A program made the translations under genes and the position numbers. Shown here piece by piece: positions 46,146 to 54,861 of a stretch of DNA of 64,000 nucleotides (the stretch's first letter is position 1; every line of letters begins with the position of its first letter). Origin of the DNA: Yoonia vestfoldensis SKA53. GTDB taxonomy: Bacteria > Pseudomonadota > Alphaproteobacteria > Rhodobacterales > Rhodobacteraceae. The notes under the pieces are model-generated. The model was not told where the DNA came from. It did no database searches and was given only the letters and a program-made list of their open reading frames with translations. The DNA lies in NCBI RefSeq assembly GCF_000152785.1, contig NZ_CH672414.1, positions 215,615 through 279,614 on the forward strand, read 5' to 3'.

Positions 46146-46813
46146 AGCGGGGATCGCCCGCCAAGGCGGCTGACCAGATGCGCCTCGTCATCGTTGCGAA
46201 AGAACGGCACATCGGCAAGATCGCCGCCGCGCCTGATATGGCCCATCAGTTCCGCCAGCACGACCTGTGTGATGAAGGGCAGGTCAAAGCTGCGCGCCTG
46301 ATCAAGGGCCACCCATTGCAGATTGGCCAGTTCATCCTCGGCGCGGGTGAAGTCGTCGGGGTCGGTGACCAGATCGGCGGCATTCGCCAGAAAGAACCGT
46401 GCATCGAACCGCCGCGGCGCACCGACAGGCGTGACCGCGCGAAAGAAGAATTGCAGCGCGGCACCATTGGGCCTGTGACCAGTGGCAGCGAAACCGCGCC
46501 AGCCTTGCGGCGGGTCGGGCCATTGGGCGGGCGCGCCCAGTATCTGGCCGGTTTCTTCCCATAATTCGCGGATCGCGGCGGCGGCAAGGCTATCGGGGGC
46601 AAGCGCGCTATCGGCCTGCAACCTTGCGTGATCGCGCGGTGACAGGTCGGGCAGTGGGATGCGACTGTCGTTGGGGTCGACCGCACCGCCCGGAAATACG
46701 AATTTGCCCGGCATGAAGGCCATTGAGGCGCCGCGCTGCCCCATCAGGACAGCAGGGCGTGTGGCTGCGTCGCGCAGCACGATGATCGTGGCTGCATCGC
46801 GCAGCACTGTCAT
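46142..46813 (-). CDS. NUDIX hydrolase
   Basis: A 223-residue NUDIX protein. GKFVFPGGAVDPNDS opens the box, and AAAIRELWEETGQILG (REXXEE) supplies metal ligands; the insert between them is longer than in the classic 23-residue box, as in NUDT7/19-like enzymes acting on CoA or related diphosphates. The start overlaps the DUF983 stop (ATGA). It is convergent with the desaturase and overlaps it by four bases. Confidence 0.88.
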   Translation of the reverse strand: MTVLRDAATIIVLRDAATRPAVLMGQRGASMAFMPGKFVFPGGAVDPNDSRIPLPDLSPRDHARLQADSALAPDSLAAAAIRELWEETGQILGAPAQWPDPPQGWRGFAATGHRPNGAALQFFFRAVTPVGAPRRFDARFFLANAADLVTDPDDFTRAEDELANLQWVALDQARSFDLPFITQVVLAELMGHIRRGGDLADVPFFRNDDEAHLVSRLGGRSPL

Positions 46814-47205
46814 GAATTCAGGCCGAATCCATGCATCCGGCGCGCCCATTGGATGCCGACGATCATCCCCTTCATCGGCGGCAGCAGCGCCAGCGATAAG
46901 CCGACGGCACCCAAGGACAGGACCGTCGCCATTACCCAAGGATCGGGCCGCCATGCGACCCACATGAAATGGATCGCGAAACCGATGATATGCGCGACCA
47001 GCAGGATCACCAGATAGGCCGGACCGTCATCGGCGCGGTGATGGGACAAGTCCTCGCCGCATTGTGAGCAGGTATCGGCGACATGCAGATAGTGGTCGAA
47101 CAGCTTGCCCTGCCCACAATTCGGGCAGCGGCAGCGCAGGCCGTTCATGATCGCCGGTTTGGTTGGGCGTTCGGCGGCGTAGCTGGTGGTGGATGTGTCG
47201 GTCAT
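46810..47205 (-). CDS. DUF983 family membrane protein
   Basis: A 131-residue protein with two CxxC pairs forming a zinc ribbon (CRCPNCGQGKLF, CSQCGEDLSHH), followed by two membrane helices (about residues 63-82 and 88-110). DUF983 proteins occur near cytochrome oxidase assembly genes in some bacteria, but here the partner is a NUDIX gene. The activity is unknown. Confidence 0.87.
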   Translation of the reverse strand: MTDTSTTSYAAERPTKPAIMNGLRCRCPNCGQGKLFDHYLHVADTCSQCGEDLSHHRADDGPAYLVILLVAHIIGFAIHFMWVAWRPDPWVMATVLSLGAVGLSLALLPPMKGMIVGIQWARRMHGFGLNS

Positions 47206-47389
47206 CGGACCCTCCTGTGGGTGATGCTTACATGGCCTTTCGCGCGCCAAAAGGAAAGGCCAAGGCCCTGCGTGCGAGTGTCACGGCCCTGTGAAAAGAA
47301 AAACTGCAGCATCTGCGACGGAAAGTCCGCGCCATCCCGTTCAATCTGGGTCAGCGGCACAAGGCCGCCGGATACTGAAAGGACACAAG

Positions 47390-47683
47390 ATGAAAAACGG
47401 ATGGATCGCCGCAGGGCTGGTTGCAACGCTTGCATTGACCGCAGGGGGCGCTTTTGCGCAGGGGCATCGGGCTGGACCAGATTTTGCCGCAATGGACGGC
47501 GATGGTGACGGGGCCGTGACGCTTGCCGAATTCACGGCCTTCACGCAAGACCGCGCCGCCACCCGCGCGGAACGGATGTTCACCCGCCTCGATGCCGATG
47601 GCGACGGCATGGTGACGCAGGCCGAGATCGAGGCCGCGCGCGAGGCGCATGGCGGGCGTCATGGCAAGTCTGGGCGTGACTGA
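47390..47683 (+). CDS. small periplasmic EF-hand protein
   Basis: A 97-residue exported protein: signal peptide MKNGWIAAGLVATLALTAGGAFA^QG and two EF-hand loops, DGDGDGAVTLAE and DADGDGMVTQAE. It should bind calcium in the periplasm. An ECF sigma gene and two small membrane proteins follow in the same direction. Confidence 0.88.
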   Translation: MKNGWIAAGLVATLALTAGGAFAQGHRAGPDFAAMDGDGDGAVTLAEFTAFTQDRAATRAERMFTRLDADGDGMVTQAEIEAAREAHGGRHGKSGRD

Positions 47684-47736
47684 ACCAGACCAGCGCGGCA
47701 GGCCACCCGCCTGCTGCCGATTGTCACGGGGGGCGG

Positions 47737-48351
47737 ATGCCGCTAGCACGATCACAAATGATGGCGGTATCCGACCCTTTCGCCCATGCCTCGGACGAGG
47801 ATCTGTTGCTGGCCCATGCCAGCGGCGATCCGCGTGCGGCCGGCGCTTTGACGCAGCGTGTGTTGCCGCGCGTACTGGCGCAGGCGCTGCGGATGCTGGC
47901 CAATCGCGCCGAGGCCGAGGATGTGGCTCAGGACGCCATGCTGCGGCTTTGGCGGATCGCCCCCGACTGGCGCCGGGGCGAGGCGCAGGTCACGACTTGG
48001 CTTTACCGTGTTGTGGCGAACCTTTGCACCGACAGGCTGCGCAAAAGGCGGCATGTGGCGATGGACGAGATTGCCGAACCTTTGGACAGCGCCCCATCGG
48101 TCGCGGCACAGATGCAGACCCGCGCAAGGCTGCGGGCTTTGTCGGATGCCTTGGCGCAATTGCCCGAACGGCAGGCCCAAGCAGTCGCCTTGCGCCATCT
48201 GGAAGGATTGTCCAACCCGCAGATCGCGGAGATCATGGACATCAGCGTGGCGTCGGTGGAAAGTCTGACAGCGCGCGGCAAACGGGCGCTGTCTGCGATC
48301 ATGGCGGGGCGCAGGGCAGAACTGGGGTATGACGATGACGAACCCACCTGA
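47737..48351 (+). CDS. ECF-family RNA polymerase sigma factor
   Basis: A 204-residue sigma factor with region 2 (VLPRVLAQALRMLANRAEAEDVAQDAMLRLWRIAPDWRRGEAQVTTWLYRVVANLCTDRLRKRR) and region 4 (LPERQAQAVALRHLEGLSNPQIAEIMDISVASVESLTARGKRAL). Starts at 47737 or 47758 are possible. Its stop overlaps the next gene by about 23 bases, indicating coupling with a probable anti-sigma partner. Confidence 0.92.
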   Translation: MPLARSQMMAVSDPFAHASDEDLLLAHASGDPRAAGALTQRVLPRVLAQALRMLANRAEAEDVAQDAMLRLWRIAPDWRRGEAQVTTWLYRVVANLCTDRLRKRRHVAMDEIAEPLDSAPSVAAQMQTRARLRALSDALAQLPERQAQAVALRHLEGLSNPQIAEIMDISVASVESLTARGKRALSAIMAGRRAELGYDDDEPT

Positions 48352-48676
48352 CGACATGCTGAGCGATTTGTTCGCGCAGGCGCGCAAGCTGACGCCCATG
48401 CCGGACGATGCCTTGATCGCGCGGGTGCTGGCGGATGCGGCGCGCCCCTTACCGGTGCGGCACCCGCAGCCATCGGTCTGGGCGCAGTTGCGCGCGATGA
48501 TTGGCGGCTGGCCTGCCTTGGGCGGGCTTGCCACGGCGACCGTGGCGGGCATCTGGATCGGGATCGCGCCGCCGCCCTTGGTTGCAGATTATGCCGCGGC
48601 GCTGTTGGATGAGCCGGTTAGCCTGGGTCTGTCACCAGAAGAATTCATGATCGCAGGAGAGTTTTCCGATGGCTGA
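48329..48676 (+). CDS. small membrane protein, probable anti-sigma partner
   Basis: A 115-residue protein with a soluble N terminus (DDMLSDLFAQARKLTPMPDDALIARVLADA) and one membrane helix at about residues 62-78 (GGLATATVAGIWIGIA). It overlaps the ECF sigma gene at the 5' end and the metal-sensor-like gene at the 3' end. Position and topology fit an anti-sigma factor, but no zinc-binding HxxxCxxC motif is present. Confidence 0.62.
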   Translation: MTMTNPPDDMLSDLFAQARKLTPMPDDALIARVLADAARPLPVRHPQPSVWAQLRAMIGGWPALGGLATATVAGIWIGIAPPPLVADYAAALLDEPVSLGLSPEEFMIAGEFSDG

Positions 48677-49112
48677 TCTTGTGCAAACCCGTCCGTCGCG
48701 GATCTGGCGTATCGTGCTGGTGGTATCGCTGGCGCTGAACCTTGCGGTCGCGGGGATGATCGGGGGGGCGGTCGTTTCAGGGCGGTTCGGGGAGCATCCG
48801 TCGCCGCGAATCGATTTCGGCGTCGGGCCTGTTGCGCGTGCCTTTTCCGATGATGAACGGCGCGCCATCGCGCGTGCTTTGCGGGCCGACCGCAGCCTGC
48901 GCGGCGATGATTTTCGCGGTCAGATGGCGGCGGCCCTGCGCGCTGATCCTTATGATCCGGCAGTGACACAGGCCCTGATCGAGGATCAGGCAGCACGGCT
49001 GTCACAGGTGCAGGCGCGGGCGCGGATGGTGGTGCTTGACCGGATCGCCGCGATGTCGCCTGACCGCAGGCGGGCCTTTGCAGACAGGCTGGACCGCGAC
49101 CAGCGTCGCTAG
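48669..49112 (+). CDS. periplasmic heavy-metal sensor/resistance-like protein
   Basis: A 147-residue protein with one N-terminal membrane helix (residues 12-34) and a helical periplasmic part (SDDERRAIARALRADRSLRG... ALIEDQAARLSQVQARARMVVLDRIAAMSPDRRRAFADRL) that resembles CnrX/ZraP/Spy-type proteins. It may sense metals or envelope stress and feed the ECF sigma factor, which is inference from context. Confidence 0.7.
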   Translation: MADLVQTRPSRIWRIVLVVSLALNLAVAGMIGGAVVSGRFGEHPSPRIDFGVGPVARAFSDDERRAIARALRADRSLRGDDFRGQMAAALRADPYDPAVTQALIEDQAARLSQVQARARMVVLDRIAAMSPDRRRAFADRLDRDQRR

Positions 49113-49116
49113 CGGG

Positions 49117-50508
49117 TCAGGCGGCGCTCAGGTGCATCGCCACGCAGTCGCGCCCGGCAGATTTTGCCCGATAAAGCGCGGCATCTGCCAGATCGCACAT
49201 CAAATGCGTGTCGGGCTGAGTCTGCCCCGCCTCATCGCTGAGCGCCACCCCGACCGAGACCGTCACCGGGATCGGGGCATATGCCTCGCCCAGATCGAAC
49301 GGGGTTTGGCTGACCAGCCGGCGCAGCCGGTCGGCAGCCCCTTGCGCCTGTCTGGCACTGGTGCGCGGCATGGCGATCAGGAATTCTTCGCCGCCGATAC
49401 GGGCGACCAGATCGACCGCGCGCAGATTGTCGCGCAGACGCGCGGCCAGCGCGACCAGCACCCTGTCGCCAGCGGCATGGCCATAGGTGTCATTGATCGC
49501 CTTGAAATGGTCGATATCGATCATCATCACGGCCAGCGCGCTGCCTGCCACCGCCGATTGTTCCGACATGCGCGCAAGATGGTGATCGGCATAGCGGCGG
49601 TTGAACAGGCCGGTCAGCGGATCAGTCACTGCCGCCTGCAACCCGTCAAGCAGGTTGCGGCGCAGCGCGTCATGCAATTGCTTGCGGCGCACCAGCGCCT
49701 TTGCGCGCAGGATTATCTCTTGTGGCAGGGCATTTTGCATCACCACGTCATCCGCGCCCAGATCCAGAAACATCGCCGCTGCCTCTGGGTTGCCATTGGG
49801 GACCATGACCAACAACGATGCAAGCCGCGTATCGACCCGCGAGCGCAGGTCAGACACCAGGCTGAACAGGGCAACGGCCTCGTCACGGGGGTTGGCTGCG
49901 GGAATGATCAAGAGATCTGCGCAATGCACCTCGTCATTGTGGCGCAGCACCGCCGACGCCGTCTGGACCACCACGCAATGGCCCAGCCCCGCATTGAGCG
50001 TGGCAATCAATTCTGGCATCGGTGCCGCCTCTGGCGTGATGACCGTGATGCGCCCCGTATTGGCCAAACTGTCGCGATTTTCGCAAAAGCCCAAGGCGCG
50101 GCTGGTGCTGTCGCGCAACAGCAATTCCTCGGTCACCGAGCGTGCGCGCAGCAGGCTGCGGATGCGCGCCAGTAACAGCGCATCATTGATCGGACGCGCC
50201 AGCACGTCATCGGCCCCCGCATCCAGCGCCGCAAAGCGCGCGCGCGATGTATCTGCGGTACCCACCGCGATGATCGCGATCGTGCTGGTGTCGGGGTCCG
50301 CCTTGAGCGCGGTGCAGAACCCATGCCGGTCCTCGGTGGGATCTGACAGGTTGACAAGGATCAGGTCAGGACATTGTTTGGCGATTATAGCCCTTGCCTC
50401 GGCGCTAGACGCGCAGGCTTCCACCGCGAATTGCGCGGCCAGCATCTTGACTCGCAGCACGATCCTGTTGGTCGGTACTGCATCGACGATTAATATCCGC
50501 CCCGACAT
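49117..50508 (-). CDS. pleD: PleD-like diguanylate cyclase with degenerate receivers
   Basis: A 463-residue protein with PleD order: receiver (1-122), second receiver-like domain (about 160-285) and GGDEF (about 300-460). The active site is GGEEF and an inhibitory RxxD site (RAVD) lies five residues before it, so c-di-GMP synthesis with product feedback is expected. The first receiver has Asn53 where the phospho-accepting Asp belongs, DA instead of the acidic pair and Arg instead of Lys; the second has no candidate Asp either. It is therefore unlikely to be switched by phosphorylation. Confidence 0.9.
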   Translation of the reverse strand: MSGRILIVDAVPTNRIVLRVKMLAAQFAVEACASSAEARAIIAKQCPDLILVNLSDPTEDRHGFCTALKADPDTSTIAIIAVGTADTSRARFAALDAGADDVLARPINDALLLARIRSLLRARSVTEELLLRDSTSRALGFCENRDSLANTGRITVITPEAAPMPELIATLNAGLGHCVVVQTASAVLRHNDEVHCADLLIIPAANPRDEAVALFSLVSDLRSRVDTRLASLLVMVPNGNPEAAAMFLDLGADDVVMQNALPQEIILRAKALVRRKQLHDALRRNLLDGLQAAVTDPLTGLFNRRYADHHLARMSEQSAVAGSALAVMMIDIDHFKAINDTYGHAAGDRVLVALAARLRDNLRAVDLVARIGGEEFLIAMPRTSARQAQGAADRLRRLVSQTPFDLGEAYAPIPVTVSVGVALSDEAGQTQPDTHLMCDLADAALYRAKSAGRDCVAMHLSAA

Positions 50509-50602
50509 TTCTGCATCCTTATGATGGAAACAACAGCATTTCTCGCAGACACTTTCTGCTTTAATAGTTAAAAAAAGCTTTCTAAACAATTAAGGACTGA
50601 AC

Positions 50603-50881
50603 ATGGGACCGGATCAGGCGCAGGTGATCGCACTTCAGGCTTTGGGGTGGATGGCCGGACAGGACGAGATCTGCACGACCTTTCTGGGGGCAAGCGGGGC
50701 TTCGGTCGATGATCTGCGCGACCGCGCGGCGGAACCGGCCTTTCAGGCTGCTGTGCTGGATTTCCTGACGATGGATGACAATTGGGTGATGGCCTTTTGC
50801 GATGCGCAGGGCCTGGCCTATGACATGCCGCTGCGCGCGCGTTATGCCTTGCCGGGGGCTGAACAGGTGCATTGGACCTGA
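50603..50881 (+). CDS. DUF3572 family protein
   Basis: A 92-residue protein typical of alphaproteobacteria: AQVIALQALGWMAGQDEICTTFLGASGASVDDLRDRA and a C-terminal VLDFLTMDDNWVMAFCDAQGL motif. It is commonly found beside pleD. No activity is known. Confidence 0.85.
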   Translation: MGPDQAQVIALQALGWMAGQDEICTTFLGASGASVDDLRDRAAEPAFQAAVLDFLTMDDNWVMAFCDAQGLAYDMPLRARYALPGAEQVHWT

Positions 50882-50940
50882 CGCTTGACAGCCGTCGCGC
50901 GGTCAGGTCCGGTGCGGGCCAGACCGGAAAGGAAAACACC

Positions 50941-51648
50941 GTGATTGCAGGTATTCTTTTTGACAAGGACGGCACCTTGTTCGATTTCAACGCCACATGG
51001 GGGGCCTGGACCCGCGCCATGCTGGTGGCAGAGGCGGGCGACGACCCGATCCTGTGCGAAAGGCTAGCGGCTGCGCTGGGCTATGATATGGAAAACGCAC
51101 GGTTTCATCAGGGCAGTATCGTCATCGCCTCGACCGTGGATGTGGTGGCCGATGCGATCATCGGCGTGTTGCCGGGTGACGTGGACAAGGCCGCGCTGAT
51201 CGGGCGGATGAACGCCGGATCAGCACAGGTCGCCCAAGTCGAAGCCGTGCCGTTGCGCCCCTTTACATCCGGGTTGCGCCAGCTGGGCCTGACCCTTGGG
51301 CTGGTGACGAATGACGCCGAAGCCCCCGCGCTGCGCCATCTGGACAAGGCGGGGATAAGGTCCGATTTCGCCTTTGTCGCGGGCTATGACAGCGGTTTTG
51401 GGGCCAAGCCCGGGCCGGGGCAATTGATCGGCTTTTGCCGCGCGACGGGGCTGGCCCCCGATGTCTGCGTGATGGTCGGCGACAGCACGCATGATCTGCA
51501 TGCAGGGCGTGCTGCCGGGATGCTGACCGTGGGCGTGCTGACAGGACCCGCCCCGCGCGCCGAACTGGCGGGGCTGGCCGATATCGTACTGGACAGCATC
51601 GCTGATATTCCGGCCTGGCTGCGGCGGGAAAAGCTGATCGCCGACTGA
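50941..51648 (+). CDS. HAD-superfamily phosphatase, Gph-like
   Basis: A 235-residue HAD hydrolase. FDKDGTLFDFN holds the nucleophile Asp; LGLVTNDAEA is motif II; KPGPG and VGDSTHDLHAGRAAG are motifs III-IV. It resembles phosphoglycolate phosphatase but the substrate is not certain. GTG is chosen because AGGAAA precedes it; an upstream ATG (50872) overlaps the DUF3572 gene. Confidence 0.86.
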   Translation: MIAGILFDKDGTLFDFNATWGAWTRAMLVAEAGDDPILCERLAAALGYDMENARFHQGSIVIASTVDVVADAIIGVLPGDVDKAALIGRMNAGSAQVAQVEAVPLRPFTSGLRQLGLTLGLVTNDAEAPALRHLDKAGIRSDFAFVAGYDSGFGAKPGPGQLIGFCRATGLAPDVCVMVGDSTHDLHAGRAAGMLTVGVLTGPAPRAELAGLADIVLDSIADIPAWLRREKLIAD

Positions 51649-51729
51649 ATCCGACTCAACCTGTCGGTTTCCCGTCATCATCGCGCTGCGGGTTTTGCCA
51701 TCCTGCCCTGACACGGGGCAGGGTTTACC

Positions 51730-53289
51730 ATGCAGGCAGAGGCCAAGACAAAGCGGCGCGGCGGCGGACGGGCGGGCAACGCCATACGGCGCGGGACTGC
51801 GTCGATTGACCAGATGCTGTGGCATTTACCCGTCAATACCGACCGCCCGACCGAACCGCTGACACCCGAAGGCGTGCAGGCGGTGCATGACGGCGCGATG
51901 CGCATCCTCGAAGATATCGGGATCGAGTTTCTGAACCAAGAGGCGCTGGCGCTGTTCCGTCAGGCCGGTTGTATCGTCAACGGCACCAATGTGCGTATGG
52001 GCCGCGACTGGGTGATGGAAATGCTGGCCCATGCGCCCGCGCGTTTCGACATCACCCCGCGCAACCCCGAACGCAAGATCACCATCGGCGGCAATCATAT
52101 CCTGTTCGGCGCTGTCGCGTCGCCGCCCAATTACCACGATCTGGAAATCGGGCGCAAAGTGTCCGGCACCCGCGCGCAATGCGCTAACCTGCTGCGGCTG
52201 ACGCAATATTTCAACTGCATCCATTTTTCCGGCGGCTATCCGGTGGAACCTGTCGATGTGCATGCCTCTGTTCGGCATCTGGATGTGATCTATGACAAGA
52301 TGATCCTGACCGACAAGGTGGCGCATGCCTATTCTTTGGGCCGCGAACGCATCGAAGACGCGATGGAAATGGTGCGTATCGCAGGCGGTCTGACCGAGGA
52401 TCAGTTCGCGGCCAAACCGCATATGTACACCAACATCAATTCCACATCGCCTTTGAAACACGACGTGCCGATGATCGACGGCTGTTTGCGTTGCATCCGG
52501 CGCGGGCAGGCCGTCATTGTCACCCCTTTCACGCTGGCGGGCGCGATGGCACCTGTGACCATGGCCGGGGCTGTGACCCTGTCAATTGCCGAGGCTTTGT
52601 CGACCATTGCCCTGTTCCAATATGTCCGGCCCGGTGCGCCCTGCGTGATCGGAACCTTTACCAGCAATGTCGATATGAAATCTGGCGCACCCGCGTTCGG
52701 CACACCGGAATATATGCGCGCCACGCAGATGACCGGCCAGATGGCGCGGTTCTACGATCTGCCGATGCGTGCCTCTGGCGTCTGTGCCGCCAATCTGGCG
52801 GACGGGCAGGCGATGTGGGAAACGTCGAATTCGCTGTGGTCCGCCGTGCAATCGGGGACCAACCTTGTTTATCACGCCGCTGGCTGGCTCGAAGGCGGGC
52901 TGATCGCCAGCCCCGAAAAATTCATCATGGATTGCGAAGTGGTCCAGATGATCCAGCGCTATATGGACCCGATGCTGACCGCGACCGGCCCGGATGACAT
53001 CGCGCTTGACGCGATCAAGGATGTTGGGCCGGGCGGGCATTTCTTTGGCACGCAGCACACGCAGGACCGGTTCGAACAGGCGTTTTACCAGCCTTTCGTG
53101 TCGGACTGGCGCAATCACGAAGCATGGGAGGCGGCGGGGGCAATCGGCACCGCCGAACGCGCGCATCATCTGTACAAGGACATCCTTGCCACCTTTGAAG
53201 CCCCACCGCTGGATGTGGCCATCAAGGAAGAACTGGGTGATTTCGTGGCGCGCCGCAAGGCGGAAGGTGGCGCGCCCACTGATTTCTAG
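51730..53289 (+). CDS. non-pyrrolysine MttB-family corrinoid methyltransferase
   Basis: A 519-residue protein of the trimethylamine-methyltransferase (MttB) superfamily. ILEDIGIEFLNQEALALFRQAGC and the TPEYMRATQMTGQMARFYDLPMRASG and ETSNSLWSAVQSGTNLVYHAAGWLEGGL segments fit. No in-frame amber codon interrupts it, so it is of the non-pyrrolysine branch, some members of which demethylate glycine betaine or proline betaine. No corrinoid-protein or activator gene is adjacent. Confidence 0.88.
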   Translation: MQAEAKTKRRGGGRAGNAIRRGTASIDQMLWHLPVNTDRPTEPLTPEGVQAVHDGAMRILEDIGIEFLNQEALALFRQAGCIVNGTNVRMGRDWVMEMLAHAPARFDITPRNPERKITIGGNHILFGAVASPPNYHDLEIGRKVSGTRAQCANLLRLTQYFNCIHFSGGYPVEPVDVHASVRHLDVIYDKMILTDKVAHAYSLGRERIEDAMEMVRIAGGLTEDQFAAKPHMYTNINSTSPLKHDVPMIDGCLRCIRRGQAVIVTPFTLAGAMAPVTMAGAVTLSIAEALSTIALFQYVRPGAPCVIGTFTSNVDMKSGAPAFGTPEYMRATQMTGQMARFYDLPMRASGVCAANLADGQAMWETSNSLWSAVQSGTNLVYHAAGWLEGGLIASPEKFIMDCEVVQMIQRYMDPMLTATGPDDIALDAIKDVGPGGHFFGTQHTQDRFEQAFYQPFVSDWRNHEAWEAAGAIGTAERAHHLYKDILATFEAPPLDVAIKEELGDFVARRKAEGGAPTDF

Positions 53290-53295
53290 GGCCGT

Positions 53296-54303
53296 TTACG
53301 CACCGCCAAGGCAGGCGGCAAAATCATCGGCCAGTCGGCGCAGCAGGGCTTCGTAAAGCGCTTGGCCACCGTCCAGACCCGCACCGACACCGTCGATCTG
53401 TGCTGTGCGCGCACCCGTGCCTTCGGTCACGACGGTGGCCCAACGATCGCCGATTTCGGCGTCGCTTAACACGCAGACAATATTGCTGTCGGCCATCTGG
53501 TCACGCAGGCTGGCAACCTGTGCGGGGCCGGGCGTGCGTGCGTCGATGCCCGCAATCGCCCCGGCGGCACTCAGGCCGTAGCGGGCCTCGAAATACTGAT
53601 AGCCATCATGGGGCAGGATATAGGCGAGACCCGCGAAAGGGGCCAATTGCGCGGCCAGTTCAGCATCCAGCGCCGTCAGGCGGGCAATCGCCGCATCGGC
53701 ATTGGCGGTATAGGTTGCGGCATTGTCGGGATCAGCGGTGCCAAGCTGATCCGCAATTGCCGCCAGCCAGACCTGCGCGACCGTCGGGTCAAGCCAAGCA
53801 TGCGGATCGAAATCGCCGTGGTCATGGTCATCATGCCCGTGGTCATCATGCCCATGTTCGTCATGCCCGTGGTCATCATGCCCGTGATCATCATGGTCGT
53901 CTTTGTGGTCGTCGTGATCGTCATGCCCGTGGTCGTCCTCGGCAGCTGGCATGATGAATTGCTGGATATCGCGGATCGGCAATCTGTCCCAGCCGGTCAC
54001 ATCCAGCAAGGCGACCTGTGCCGCACTTGGGGCGAGCGTATCGAGAAGATCGCTCAGCCACGGCGTCAGGCTGGGACCGGTCCAGAACACCAGATCGGCT
54101 GCGCCCAGTTTGGCGGCATCGCTGGGGCGCATCGCGTAATCATGCGGATCAGCGCCAGCGGGCAGCAAGACATCAGGCGCGCCCAGATCGCCCATGACCT
54201 GCGCGGTCAGGCTGTGGACGGGGGCGAAATCGGTCATCACCTGCGGCACCTGGGCAAAGACGGCGGTGGGCGCAAGCGCGCAAAGCGACAAAAAACGAAT
54301 CAT
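53296..54303 (-). CDS. znuA: zinc ABC transporter substrate-binding protein
   Basis: A 335-residue periplasmic ZnuA. Residues 1-17 are a signal peptide. A His/Asp-rich loop (about residues 120-168, with repeated GHDDH units) lies before DPHAWLDP, the usual place in ZnuA. The metal ligands should be His in GADPHDYAMRP, the DPHAW His and a later HDGYQYFE. It is divergent from zur-znuC-znuB, with a Zur box between. Confidence 0.94.
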   Translation of the reverse strand: MIRFLSLCALAPTAVFAQVPQVMTDFAPVHSLTAQVMGDLGAPDVLLPAGADPHDYAMRPSDAAKLGAADLVFWTGPSLTPWLSDLLDTLAPSAAQVALLDVTGWDRLPIRDIQQFIMPAAEDDHGHDDHDDHKDDHDDHGHDDHGHDEHGHDDHGHDDHDHGDFDPHAWLDPTVAQVWLAAIADQLGTADPDNAATYTANADAAIARLTALDAELAAQLAPFAGLAYILPHDGYQYFEARYGLSAAGAIAGIDARTPGPAQVASLRDQMADSNIVCVLSDAEIGDRWATVVTEGTGARTAQIDGVGAGLDGGQALYEALLRRLADDFAACLGGA

Positions 54304-54347
54304 ATTGTGGTCCTTGTGGTGATTTCACGCTGCTGCTATATTTGATA

Positions 54348-54362
54348 TGTTATATCATAACA
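54348..54362. promoter_or_regulatory. Zur operator between znuA and zur
   Basis: TGTTATATCATAACA is a perfect inverted repeat (TGTTAT-ATC-ATAACA). It matches the proteobacterial Zur box core TGTTATANTATAACA except at one spacer position. It lies in the 69-base divergent spacer, ten bases before the zur start, so it can control both directions. Confidence 0.88.
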
Positions 54363-54372
54363 AGGCGTACCC

Positions 54373-54861
54373 ATGTCCCAAGACCCGATGGCCTTTGCCC
54401 GCCACGATCATGACAGCTGTATCAGCGTGGCTTTGGCGGCGGCGGATACTGCTTGTGCGGCGCGCAAGGTCCGTATGACCCCCGTCCGGCGGCGGGTGCT
54501 CGAAATCCTGTTGGAAAGCCACAGCGCTCTTGGGGCCTATGACGTGCTGGCGCGGCTTGACGCCGAAGGGCTGGGGTCCAAGCCGCCGGTTGCGTATCGC
54601 GCGCTGGCCTTTCTGGTGGAACAGGGGTTCGCGCACCGGATCGAGCGGTTGAACGCCTTTATCGCCTGTATGCATCCCGGTGCGGCGCATGATCCGGCCT
54701 TCATGATCTGTCGCAAATGCGGCACCGTGGCCGAGGCGCAGGCCAGTTCGCGCAGCCTGACGCAGGCGGCGGCGGCCAACGGGTTCCAGCTGGAACAGAC
54801 GATGATCGAGGCCGAGGGCATCTGCCCCGCCTGCCAACCGGATGCCGCCGCATGCGCCTGA
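54373..54861 (+). CDS. zur: zinc uptake regulator, Fur family
   Basis: A 162-residue Fur-family repressor. The winged helix covers about 30-90 (MTPVRRRVLEILLESHSALGAYDVLARLD, PPVAYRALAFLVEQGFAHRI). Structural zinc ligands are the CRKC and CPAC pairs near 115 and 155. The position between znuA and znuCB identifies it as Zur rather than Fur. It overlaps the znuC start by ten bases. Confidence 0.92.
   Translation: MSQDPMAFARHDHDSCISVALAAADTACAARKVRMTPVRRRVLEILLESHSALGAYDVLARLDAEGLGSKPPVAYRALAFLVEQGFAHRIERLNAFIACMHPGAAHDPAFMICRKCGTVAEAQASSRSLTQAAAANGFQLEQTMIEAEGICPACQPDAAACA

Noticed and set aside
51730..53289. Possible pyrrolysine-containing MttB
   Set aside because: The frame has no internal TAG and no pyl genes are present in the window.
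53820..53940. Repeated CATCATGCCCGTGGT-like units
   Set aside because: They encode the His/Asp-rich loop of ZnuA and are explained by that protein.
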